Part shown: positions 1 to 9,426 of the stretch, in pieces | How the letters are laid out: the number at the start of each line of letters is the position of its first letter | Numbering within the stretch: position 1 is the first letter of the stretch | Assembly: GCA_027886185.1 (NCBI GenBank) | Contig: WOAB01000226.1 | Coordinates: forward strand, 2,790,001 to 2,854,000 | DNA length: 64,000 bases | Direction: 5' to 3' | Origin: Rheum nobile | Taxonomy: Eukaryota; Streptophyta; Magnoliopsida; Caryophyllales; Polygonaceae | The notes under the pieces: generated by a model | The model's database searches: none | Told to the model about the DNA's origin: nothing | Seen by the model: the letters and a program-made list of their open reading frames with translations, nothing else | Program-made: the position numbers and the translations under genes

Positions 1-1
1 T

Positions 2-22
2 GCTTTGAGCAACCCAAGTTGA
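2..22 (+). pseudogene. C-terminal end of element A gag-protease ORF (partial)
   Basis: Six codons and a TGA stop. They are nearly identical to the C-terminal ends (SNPS-stop) of the longer gag-protease ORFs of B and E2, and are followed by the same downstream DNA. Everything upstream is outside the window, so nothing can be said about the state of the protein. Confidence 0.6.
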
Positions 23-70
23 GGAGGATGGAGCAGGATGTCAAGCCATGACAATAACTAAGGCGCTGTC

Positions 71-245
71 CGGGAGGCAACCCGAGGTATGTTTTTCTTT
101 CTTTGCTTTTCTTTCTTTGTTTTTGCATTTTCTTTAGTGTGTTTTTGCTTTGTTTTTGTTCTTGTTTTTGTTTCCGACTAACCTGCAGGGAAGAGACCTA
201 TGCCTATTGAAGAAGGTGTTTCCACACCAATGTAAGTCTCTTCCT
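71..245 (+). other. Conserved CGGG/CCCG hairpin, U-rich intron-like segment and downstream stem (element A)
   Basis: Just after the gag stop, CGGG (71-74) can pair with CCCG (81-84). The next bases are a consensus splice donor, GAG|GTATGT at 87. A 102-nt T-rich stretch follows, ending with a branch-point-like CTAAC and CTGCAG at 188, all typical of a short plant intron. Right after it, GGAAGAGAC (189-197) pairs with GTCTCTTCC (237-245). B and E2 have the same arrangement with 101 and 102 nt between donor and acceptor. Splicing is inferred. Confidence 0.65.
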
Positions 246-263
246 TCCCTGCACTAAGTCACC

Positions 264-289
264 TCCCGAAAAAAACCTTAAACGGGGGG
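264..289 (+). other. CTCCCG-A-rich-CGGGGG stem-loop followed by an A tract
   Basis: A pyrimidine arm and a G-rich arm enclose an A-rich loop containing CCTTAAA, and a run of A follows. B has two versions in tandem and E2 has one with a perfect 7-bp stem. The function is unknown; the position between the intron-like segment and the CATTG box is conserved. Confidence 0.5.
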
Positions 290-716
290 CAAAAAAAAAA
301 AGTTTTACCGAAGGCCAGCTGTCCGGAGTTCCCCATGGAGAAGGTGCGCATCATGTTGTCAAAGGAGGAGACATTCGCCCCACACATTATTTGGCAACGA
401 TGATGTCCCTATAATTGACAGCTGAGGAGGAGGAACACTAGAGCCCCCATCGAGATCATATCTGGGCTCCACCATATATTCCTAGAAGGTCGTGCAACCC
501 CGACATCTTTGCTATACCACTATTCACCAAAGTGATTCCCTTATGGTTGCACGGTAAGAGAAGACGACTGAGTTGATGAAGACACCCGCCCATCACTGGA
601 GACCTGGGCGTTACTGAGTATACCGCCAGCAATAACAAAAGTGTCCAAGCAGCTTGGCGACGTTTGTGAGTTATTTTTTTCTTTTCCCTGTGTTTCTATT
701 CTTTTGTCTTTCATTA

Positions 717-751
717 CATTGAGGACAATGCAATGTTTAAGCATGGGGGAG
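717..751 (+). other. CATTG-AGGA-CAATG box with internal polypurine-like tract (element A)
   Basis: A 5-bp inverted repeat around AGGA is followed about 10 bp later by AAGCATGGGGGAG. That is nearly the same purine tract found directly before the 3' LTR. Both parts recur in B, E1 and E2. I infer a second priming site or a conserved 3' domain of the RNA. Confidence 0.6.
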
Positions 752-834
752 AGTTCTATACTTGCTACGTTGTTGAGGAGAAAAATAAAAAATTGAAAAA
801 GCCAAAAATTTGAAAAAAAGGCTAAAATTGAAAT

Positions 835-998
835 CCTGGGATAGGTCAAAAACCCGAAAGGGCGGCCTAGGTAATAAGCAGGTGGCTTGGACCAGCATTA
901 GGCTGGGGTAATATGAGGTCAAGAGTGATGTGAGTTTATTGTGAGCCCATCTATGAAAAAATGAAATGAGTGGCTTGGTGAAAACCCGAAAGGGCGCC
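835..998 (+). other. Conserved hairpin trio H1-H2-H3 (element A)
   Basis: H1 (835-871): outer CCTGGG/CCTAGG and inner AGGTC/GGCCT arms lead to CCC-GAAA-GGG. H2 (892-906): CCAGC/GCTGG. H3 (977-998): GGTG/CGCC arms again lead to CCC-GAAA-GGG. CCCGAAAGGG folds as a 3-bp stem capped by a GNRA tetraloop. The innermost pair of the H1 lower stem is A-C here, but paired in B and E1. Comparison with the other elements shows compensatory changes, listed in the findings. Confidence 0.7.
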
Positions 999-1352
999 TT
1001 GGCAAAATGAGCGAAAAAGAAGAAGAGTGATTTTAGGATTTCTCATTATTCTTGGCGAGGCGTCATAAGAAGGGAGACAAAGAAGGATTGTCGGGTAGGT
1101 CACTCTGGGAGACATAAGGAGTCATAGATGGAGGCTAGGATTAGAGGTTACTCACACTATTGGATGTCCGGGTTAAGCTTGGGGAAGTACTCTGCTTGCC
1201 CCTTAAGCTTGTTGAGTTGTGGATAAGATTGGCGCCAGGAGTTTTGGCATGGGTTAGGTGACTCTTAGTTGGAGGAGATGCTTCCTGAGACCTTGTGTGC
1301 TACATTGGAGGAGTGAACTTTCTTTTAGTTTACTCGAGGATGAGCAAAGGTC

Positions 1353-1368
1353 TAAGCATGGGGGAGTT
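1353..1368 (+). other. Polypurine tract of element A
   Basis: Purine-rich AAGCATGGGGGAGTT abuts the first TG of the 3' LTR at 1369. This is the expected place for plus-strand DNA priming. Confidence 0.75.
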
Positions 1369-2753
1369 TGATAAGCACTACTTTGTAGGGCTTAAGTAAG
1401 AGTCATTAGAGGGTTTATTGGTGCCATTCGGGTAGATTTAGACACATTCATGTGCATGGCGTTTGGGGGCGAAGTTTGGTATTTTTGGAGGTGTTTGAGC
1501 TATTTTGGAGATCATAGGAGACACTGAGGAAGAAGCCACCAGTAAAAGACGCAAAGGAAGTGAAGAGAAGAGTAGAAGAACAGTGGGTTGAATTCAAATG
1601 GTTCGTTCTCTTTACTCAGATGTCCAAATGGAGTGATTCCAATTCGAGGAGTTAGATCTTGAAGTCTACTGCAAGTCCTCAAAATATGAGCGCAATCCGA
1701 GTTGGGAATCAAAAGTTATGGCATTTTGCCTGAAGTGTCGCAGATGCTGAAGGCCAATGAAGACTGCCGCACCCCGCGGCAGGAAGGCCACCGCACCCCG
1801 CGGTGGTAACGCGCTGACGAGATTTATTTCCGAGTTTTGTTTCTGTTTTTCTTTTATCCGAGATTTTATATTTCGGAATGTTATTATTTCCTTATTTTTT
1901 ATTCCATATTGGTTTCCTAGTATTTAAGACTATTTTAGAACACTGTGTGGAAAACCCTAGTTGCCACCTTTCATCGTTTTTCTCTCACAAACCCTATGGA
2001 GAACTAAACCTCCATTGTTGCACTTGACAGTTTGAAACCAGCAATTGATTGGTTGTGAGTTTTCTACTCTTGTTCGTTTTCCTATCTAGTTGGATTAATT
2101 CTCTTGTGCTTGATTGATTATTGGTTTATGTTGATTTATCTAGATTGATCACCTAGGTTTATTGATATCTTCCTAATTGCTAGGACTTGTGATTCCGGGT
2201 TCGGCTTGCATATCTAGTAGCGAGCACGATTGTTGCGTATAGGGGATCCGAGCGCTTTATCGTGAGAGAGAGTTAATTGCATGCTTATAGTAACGGGTTG
2301 TTTCTACTGTATGTATCTTGTTGAATCCTTGGTTGAATGCTATTGCTTCATTGAGTCTTGAAGGTTTTCGGATTTGATTTAGTAATAAGTACTATTAGGG
2401 CAGGTAGAACTAATAGTTATCTAAGATCGGGATAAGAACAACTATAGGAATATTAAGAACTTGAGATTGATAGAATTCCGTGATCGACCTATCTATTGTT
2501 GTGTGGATCTCTGTTGAGTGTGGCGCTTTTCCCCATTATATTTACAACCGTTTCCTGCGAACTTATTTATTTGCTTTGTTTACTTTGGTTACGATAAACA
2601 TAAACAACCCCCCCCCTAGTTCCTAGTTGGTGATAACGAATTGCACAAATTGATAACCTGACTCTCTGTGGGATCGACCCTGTCTTGCTTACTATACTAC
2701 TTAGTAGGTATTTTTTGATTTATTTGATAGGCATCACGACTTTAGCTCTGTCA
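1369..2753 (+). repeat. 3' LTR of element A
   Basis: It begins TGATAAGC and ends CTGTCA, 1385 bp. On the opposite strand it matches both LTRs of E2. It contains two GC-rich hairpin modules (stems TGCCGC/GCGGCA at 1765-1781 and CCACCGC/GCGGTGG at 1788-1806), a TATA-like TATTTAAG near 1921, and a C run near 2610. Confidence 0.85.
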
Positions 2754-2779
2754 CATATATAGAAACTAGCTAGCTAGAT

Positions 2780-3593
2780 TGTTGGAACCTTGACGTTCCC
2801 TCTGGTTTTGATGATGATAAACACCATTAGGTTTTATGTTTTATTGTTGTTCCTATGAGTTTCATGTTTTATGAAAGGATAAAGGAACAATGGAAAACAG
2901 TGAAGAAGAGAAAACAGAGGAGCACAATGGAACGTTGTGGAAACAGGGAGCAGTTCCCACGCAAACAAATTGGAAATCTGGAAAGCGCGAGGTGTTTATA
3001 CAAGGAAAGTTATATTCATGGAAACTCCGCGTCTGAGGAACAACGCGAGAACGCAGAGATGCCAGCTGTTCCCAGACGGACTCAATTATACAAGGAAACA
3101 AGATTTCGTGTCTTACTTGGAGAAGAAGGAGAAAATATTGAGTCTTAGGAAAGTTTATACATGGAAACTATATGTTTATCAGCTTTAGTGTTTATTTGGA
3201 AACGTAGTTGTTCATAGTTACCATATATGACTATTGTTAGATATTTGGAAATAGGATTTTTGTTATACCCTATATATAGATGAGAACTGTCTTGGGGAAA
3301 GATATCTCATCTATTGTCATCCAGAGGTTTTGGGAACTGAGATCGGAATGCTAAGGCAAGGTACAGGTAGTTCTTGCTTTGAGTTTTTGTTTTGTTCTTG
3401 TGTTGTTTAGAGGTGATTGCACTCAAAGTCTTTAGCCTAGGATATAGGTGGAGAGAAGACTTGTGAGATTGTACAACTCTAATAATACAAGTACACGTTT
3501 GGGAAATTTGTTGTTACTTTGAATCTATACTTATTTACGCTGCCCAGGGAACAGTCACATAGTTCCTTGTTCAAACACACTAAAGATTCAACA
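2780..3593 (+). repeat. 5' LTR of element C
   Basis: 814 bp, TGTTGGAA...TTCAACA, nearly identical to the right LTR. It contains a TATA-like stretch (CCTATATATAG near 3268). Small ORFs in it are shared by both LTRs and are not credible genes. Confidence 0.9.
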
Positions 3594-3595
3594 AT

Positions 3596-3607
3596 TGGTA
3601 TCAGAGC
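3596..3607 (+). other. Primer binding site of element C (initiator Met tRNA)
   Basis: TGGTATCAGAGC, complementary to the 3' end of plant initiator tRNA-Met, starts 3 bases after the LTR. Confidence 0.9.
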
Positions 3608-3652
3608 AGGTTAGCTCTAGATTGTGTGTTCTTTTCTAATTCACAGGTAACA

Positions 3653-5372
3653 ATGGCTTCTACTCATGAAGTTGGCTTGGGAACAACAAACCACCGTTCC
3701 TGCCTACCGGTGGAAAGTTTCAACACTGGAAGGACCTCTTCACAGACTAGTTGAAGAGTAATGACTACCAATGCTGGAGAGTCATTGAAGTTGGTGAAGA
3801 AAAGGTTGCTGAAGACATGGTCAAAGGAATCAAACCTTGGAGCCCAGATGATTTCAGAATCATGGAAAACCATTCTAAGGCTCGAATGTTTATCAACAAC
3901 GCAATCAGCATTGAAGATGCATCCAAGCTACATTCTTGTGCCACTGCAAAGGATATGTGGACAGCCCTGGAACAGATGTACATGAGAAGTTCTGATCTTA
4001 GAGAGCTTGATCGTTTCTAAGCAAAGAAAGACTTCTATAACTTCGCCATGATTGATGGTGAGACTGTTTCCTCTTATCAATCCAGATTTGAGGAAATCAC
4101 CACAAGACTTGCTGCTCATGATGTTGATGAAAAGGAAATTTCTCCCAAGGAGAAAATCTTTATCATTATTAATGGACTTCATCCAAGGCACAAGATGACT
4201 AAAGCTATCCTCAAGGAGAATCCCAATACTCTCAAACTCAAACTTCATGAAGTATTTGGAAAAATTAAGAAGTATGATGAAGAAGACAAATATGTTCAAC
4301 CCAAAGGCATGCTTTGATGGTTGAAAAGGCTTTCGAGATGATAGAAAACAATAAAGATGACAACTTGGATGGTGTAGATCCAGAAACTGCTCTCCTCACC
4401 AAGGCCATGCGAACTCTCTATCACAAGGGTCGATCATTCAGGAATGAAGGGAACAATGGTGAGAAACGAGACATCAAGGATGTTACCTGCTTCAACTGCA
4501 AGGAAAATGGTCACTATGCCAATAAGTGCCCTAAAGGGAACAGCTCAGACAACAATGGTGAAAATTCCGGGAACGACAAAAAGAAGGCCTTCGTCGCTGT
4601 CTGGGGAGATGATTGTGCCAACTCTGACGATGACGAACCAGAGTCATGGGGGAACAACATAATGTGTGCAATGACTCTGAAGTCACCAAGTGAAGAACAA
4701 GAGGTAGATCCTGAAACCTTCTTTGAATCTCTTGTTAATTTTGATAAAAAGTCTTTGATTTCTCTTATCAAGAGCATGTATAATGAGAATCTCAAAACTC
4801 AAAATGACCTAAGTAATGCTGAGGATAAATGCAATGAATTGAATGAATCTTTATCTAAAATTGCTAGTGCATCTGTTGTTCCTTGTGTTGAAAGTGATGC
4901 CACTTACAGTGATCATAGTTCTTCTAGCACTGTTAGGGACCTATCCCAAATGAAAGCTCAGATTGATCAAATCCACTCTATCCTAGTTGAACAAAAGCTT
5001 AAGGAAGAAGAAATTCGCTTTGTTGCACCCAAGTATGGTCTGGGGTACAACGGAGAAAAACAAGGGAGTGAAGAACATGAGTTAACCATACCTGAGATTA
5101 GAGAGATGAAGGATAGGGAACTTCAGAGTACTAGGGATAGGAACTCTTACCTAGAAGAGCGTGTGAAAACTCTGGAGTGTGGGTTGAGTGAAGATCAATC
5201 ATAGTACCAAGGTCAACCTGCCCATAAGATGTATCACATCCAATCCCAAGGAAACTTGCATAGTACATCTAACCCTGTTAGAGCCAAGCAACGTAGGATG
5301 ACTGTCCCAAATCGTAAGTATGCCATGGGAGACTACTACAAGATCTGTTGGCATTGTGGGAACAACGGCCAT
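3653..5372 (+). pseudogene. Sirevirus-type gag of element C (broken, split by element B)
   Basis: Gag packages the element RNA into particles. The N-terminal half resembles the copia gag fold (UBN2 type), with YQCWRVIEVG and a later MWTALEQMY stretch. A zinc knuckle C-X2-C-X4-H-X4-C lies near 4489-4530, followed by an acidic region and a coiled-coil-like region. Decay is clear: a frameshift near 3680, TAG at 3748, TAA at 4018 and a frameshift near 4310. The end of this part reaches the first C-C-H residues of a second zinc knuckle, exactly where B is inserted. The remaining H-X4-C half lies beyond B at 10763. The start ATG follows the primer site by about 45 bases. Confidence 0.8.
5368..5372 (+). 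repeat. Target site duplication GCCAT (left) of element B
   Basis: GCCAT here is repeated at 10763-10767 directly after the other end of element B. Confidence 0.9.
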
Positions 5373-6704
5373 TGATATGCGATATATTGTATAGCACATC
5401 TAGTGGTTATTAGCATGATTTAGGTGATGTTTGGATATTATTTGATGGTAATTCTGTAATCCGGAAGAGAAGACTAGAAGTGAAGAAATCATGGGATTTA
5501 CAGAGGTTTGAGGTACATTGAAGAGTAGAAGAACAGTGTTCTGAACTCAATTGGTTCGTTCTACTTACTCAGATGTCCAAATGGAGTGATTCCAATTCGA
5601 GGAGTTATCTCTTGAAGTCTACTGCAAGCCCTCAAAATATGAGTGCAATCCGAGTTGGGAATCAAAAGTTATGGCGTGTTTACGGAAGTGTCGCAGAAGT
5701 TGGAGCTTCTGGAGATCCACCGCACCCCGCGGTGGGTATTGCCGCACCCGCGGTGACGACGCGCTGAAGACTTTTCTCGGCTTATTTCCGAGATCTTTTA
5801 TCTGTTTTTATTTTATTTCTGAAACTTTATTTCCAAGTTTGTTATTTCATTTTATTTATTTCTGGATTATTTGCCCTAGTATTTAAGGTTATTTCTAAGA
5901 CTTTGTTTAAAAAGAACCTAGTTTCCACCGTTCTTAGTTTTTCTCTCACAAACCCTATGAAGAACTAAGCTTCCATTGTTGCACTTGACGTTTTGAAGCC
6001 TTCAATTGATTGGTTGTGAGTTTTCTACTCTTGTTCGATTTCCTATCTAGTTGGATTAATTCTCTTGTGCTTGAATGTTTATTGGTTTATGTTGATTTAT
6101 CTAGAGTAGCTACCTAGGTCTATTGATATCTTCCTAATTGCTAGGACTTGTGATTTCGGGTTCGGGTTGCATATCTAGTAGCAAACACGATTTACATAAG
6201 CGGGTTGCGAGTGTTCATCGTGAGAGAGAGTTAATTGCATGTTATAGTAACGGGTTGTTTCTATTGCATGTATCTTGTTGAATCATTGGTTGAATGCTAT
6301 TGCTTTATTGAGTCTTGAAGGTTTTCGGATTTGATTTGGTAATAAGTACTATTAGGGCTGGTAGAACTAATAGTTACCTATGATCGGGATAAGAACAACT
6401 AAAGGAAAGATAAGAACTTGGGATTGATAGAATTCAGTGATCAACCATATCTCTTGTTGTGTGGATCTTTGTTAGGTGTGATGTTTTTCCCAATCATATT
6501 CACAACCTTTGCCTGTGAATCTGTTTACTTGTTATTTGGTTACGAAAATCATACAACCCCCCCCCCCCCTAGTTCCTAGTTGGTGACTTGCAATTACTTG
6601 AATTGATAATCTGATTCTCTGTGGGATTCGACCCTTACTTGCCCAAACTACTTGTTTAGGTTTGTTAGGATTATTTTGTTTAGGTGTCACGACAACGCCT
6701 GTCA
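5373..6704 (+). repeat. 5' LTR of element B
   Basis: It begins TGATATGC and ends CTGTCA. Two GC-rich hairpin modules lie at 5717-5757 (stem CCACCGC/GCGGTGG), a TATA-like TATTTAAG near 5880, and a 13-C run at 6557-6569. Short ORFs are shared with the other LTR and are not genes. Confidence 0.9.
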
Positions 6705-6708
6705 AATT

Positions 6709-6726
6709 TGGCGTCGTTCTCGGGGA
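6709..6726 (+). other. Primer binding site of element B (degenerate Asp tRNA)
   Basis: TGGCGTCGTTCTCGGGGA differs by two bases from the perfect Asp-tRNA complement TGGCGCCGTTGCCGGGGA seen in E1 and E2. It starts 4 bases after the LTR. Confidence 0.8.
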
Positions 6727-6769
6727 ATCAAAATTTATGTTTTTGTGGTTTTGTTTGTTACCAACTTTC

Positions 6770-6795
6770 GTGTGGACCTATCTTACGGTCCACAC
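6770..6795 (+). other. 9-bp leader hairpin of element B
   Basis: GTGTGGACC and GGTCCACAC form a perfect 9-bp stem with an 8-nt loop, about 45 bases after the primer site. E2 has the identical stem. E1 has GTGTGAACC/GGTTCACAC, a paired compensatory change. The position suits a packaging or dimerisation signal; that role is inferred. Confidence 0.7.
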
Positions 6796-6829
6796 TCGTG
6801 CTACTAATTTCTTTTTCTTTGTTACAGAT

Positions 6830-8005
6830 ATGGAGTTATAGGGAGAGCCGCGATATGACCCATACTCCTACTCATACACTCCGGGGTGGAGAGATCACCC
6901 CAATTCGAGTTATGGGTACCAACAATACCCTCCATATGGTCATGACTACCAGGAGTTCTACCCGGAGCCACAATCGTTCTACCAGCAGGGTACTCCACGG
7001 CAGTACAATCCGGCCTATGAGCATAGACTACCAGTGTCCGATCCAAGTTCCCACATGTCGACTGAGGATTTACTTCAATCTCTTACGCAAAGCATGATCC
7101 AACATGAACAAGAGATGGATTCCAGGTTCCAGAATTTGGGGAATCAAATGGAGCACTTGACTCAAGAAATTAGCAGAATAGAGACCGCGATGTCGGCAAA
7201 ACAGCTATTTCACCCAGTAGTGCACCAGAGAGAGGATGTATTTTCAATGACCCTCCAGAGTACTGAGCAGCAGCATGTCGCTCCCTTAGCTGAAAGGGAA
7301 GAGTAAATCAGCGAGACAGATATAGAATACAACGGGATGTCTGCAGAAGAAAACTACGACCTCGGTCCACCCACTGAGGAGATGGGCATTCCAGATGATG
7401 TTTTGAACCAAGTTGTGCTCTCCGAAGATGATTATTTTTGGGAACTGGAAGAATGTCGTGACCGCGGTAAAGAGGGCCGCGACCGCGGAAAAGACCCTAG
7501 TGCCCAAGACTCTCCCGCAGTTGCATATGGCACATATGTGCGCCCCAATTTTTCTCCGCTCAGTTCATTGAAACTTCCTACACCTTGTCCCGAGGCTCTA
7601 AAGGACACCAGAAATGTGGAGAACGAGAAGGATCCATTTGAAACCTTCAGAACCTGTGAGGCAAACACTCCTTTGTTCAAACTGGCAAACAGTACCCCTC
7701 ACTGCACAGAAGTTTTAAGGGCGCTGCGCAAGATCAAAAAGAAACCAAAGGGGAAGTACAAGAAGGAGGCCTTGATTCAAGTGGCCGATTTTTACATGCT
7801 GGATACGAGGCAGGATAAGCATGCAGCCCCTGAGATGTTGGGTAGACCATTCCTAAAGATGGCAAGTGCATTCATTGATATGAACAGTCGTCCACCCATC
7901 ATGAAGTGCAGGAGGACGGGGGTCAAGCTCGACATGGAATATACAAAGAGGCATCCCCCTGATATAGATCCCAGGAGTTCAGTTGCTGTGAGCAACCCGA
8001 GTTGA
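6830..8005 (+). pseudogene. Element B gag-protease remnant
   Basis: The frame contains a gag segment with the motif GWRDHPNSSYG, as in Athila-type gag, and a predicted coiled coil. The C-terminal part (EMLGRPFLKMASAFID) resembles the C-terminal half of the Athila aspartic protease. The N-terminal capsid domain and the protease active site are absent. In-frame stops are TAG at 6839-6841 (fourth codon) and TAA at 7304-7306. An AG acceptor-like site (TTACAG) directly precedes the ATG. The longest open part is 7337-8005. The stop is followed by the conserved intron-like segment. Confidence 0.75.
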
Positions 8006-8053
8006 GGTTGTCTGAGTAGGATGTCGAGCCATGACAATAACTAAGGCGTTGTC

Positions 8054-8227
8054 CGGGAGGAAACCCGAGGTATGTTTTTCTTTCTTTGTTTTTCATTCTT
8101 TGTTTTTGCATTTGTTTTTAGGGTGTTCTTGCTTTGTTTGTGTTTTTCTTTGTTTCCGACTAACCTACAGGGAGGAGACCCTATGTGAATTGAAGAAGGT
8201 ATTTCCCACACCATTGTAAGTCTCCTT
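8054..8227 (+). other. CGGG/CCCG hairpin, intron-like segment and downstream stem (element B)
   Basis: CGGG at 8054-8057 faces CCCG at 8064-8067. A donor GAG|GTATGT lies at 8070, a branch-like CTAAC and acceptor CTACAG end at 8170, 101 nt in all. The following stem GGAGGAGAC/GTCTCCTT (8171-8179, 8220-8227) differs from element A by a paired A-to-G and T-to-C change. Confidence 0.65.
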
Positions 8228-8741
8228 GTCCCTGCACTAAATAAAATCCCCAAAAAAACCTTAAACGGGGATCAAAAAAAAAAAATCCGAAAAAACCTTA
8301 AACGGATTTTTAAAAAAAATGAAAAAGCAACGAAAAAGAGTTTTACCGAAGGCCAGCTGTCCGGAGTTCCCCATGGAGAAGGTGCGCATCATGTTGTCAA
8401 GGAGGAGACATTCGCCCCACACATTATTTGGCAACGATGATGGCCCTACAATCGACAGTTGGAGAGGAGGAACACCAGGGCCCACACCCCGATGGCATCT
8501 GGGCCCATTTTTGTGTTCATTGAAGGCCGTGCAGCCCCGTATTCTTTGACATACCACTACTCACCACAGTGGTTTCCTTTTGGTTGCACGGTAGGAGAAG
8601 ATTAATGAGTTAAAGACGAACACCAGAGACCCGTGCCTATAGTGAAGACTGCCAGCAACACAGGAAGTGTCCAAGCCAACTCAGCGGCGTTTATGAGTTA
8701 TTTTTTTCCTTTCCTATGCTTCATCTTTTTGTCTTTCATTA

Positions 8742-8776
8742 CATTGAGGACACTGTAATGTTTAAGCATGGGGGAG
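8742..8776 (+). other. CATTG box and internal polypurine-like tract (element B)
   Basis: CATTG-AGGA-CACTG (one arm mutated) is followed by AAGCATGGGGGAG, matching the tract before the 3' LTR. Confidence 0.55.
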
Positions 8777-8854
8777 TGTTCTATACTTGCTATGCCGTTG
8801 AGGAGAAAGAAAAAGAAAAAAGCCAAAAATTTGAAAAAAGGCTAAAATAGAAAT

Positions 8855-9017
8855 CCTGGGATAGGTCGAAAACCCGAAAGGGCGGCCTAGGCAATAAGCA
8901 GGTGGCTTGGACCAGCATTAGGCTGGGGTAATAATTGGTCAAGAGTGATGTGTGCATATGTGAGCCCATCTATTGAAAAATGAAATGAGTGGCTTGGTGA
9001 AAACCCAAAAGGGCGCC
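8855..9017 (+). other. Conserved hairpin trio H1-H2-H3 (element B)
   Basis: H1 (8855-8891): AGGTCG pairs fully with CGGCCT around CCC-GAAA-GGG. H2 (8912-8926): CCAGC/GCTGG. H3 (8996-9017): GGTG/CGCC with loop AAAA in place of GAAA. Spacing and order match A, E1 and E2. Confidence 0.7.
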
Positions 9018-9426
9018 TTGGTAAAATGAGTGAAAAGAAAAAGAGTGATTTTTAGGAATCATCATTTTACCTGGCGTGGTGACATAAGAAGAGGTGATAT
9101 AAGGAGGATTCGGGTAGGTCACTTTGGGAGGTATAAGAAGATAGATAAGAGACTAGGATTAGAACTTATTCACTCTATGGTGTTCGGGATAAGCTTGGGG
9201 AAAGTACTCTGCTTTCCTTTAAGTTTGATTGTGTGGGGTGTTGATTTGAGGAGTTGTATGTTATGTTTTGCATCACTTGTTTGGTTGTCTTGGAGCTTAT
9301 TGTTGATGTGTTGTAACTACTAGTGTCATATTTTCTTGTGCTTCCTGAAGCCTTGGGGTTGAATTTGGAGGAGTAGGTTGACTTTAGCTTACTCGAGGAT
9401 GAGCAAGGTTTAAGCATGGGAGAATT

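Larger units (their letters stand above)
1..2753 (+). mobile_element. Element A: 3' part of a pol-less Athila-like LTR retrotransposon
   Basis: The 5' end lies outside the window. What is visible is the last codons of a gag-protease ORF, about 1.3 kb of conserved non-coding DNA, a polypurine tract and a 3' LTR. The same order and much of the same sequence recur in elements B (plus) and E2 (minus), and the LTR is closest to that of E2. No reverse transcriptase or integrase lies between the gag stop and the LTR, where an autonomous element would carry them. The LTR ends in TG...CA. The 26 bp after it (2754-2779) look like host DNA shared with the sequence right of element C. Confidence 0.85.

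Noticed and set aside
5573..5886. ORFs in the LTRs of element B (also 9627-9940)
   Set aside because: Present in both LTRs and crossing the GC-rich modules and the TATA region; no protein family features.
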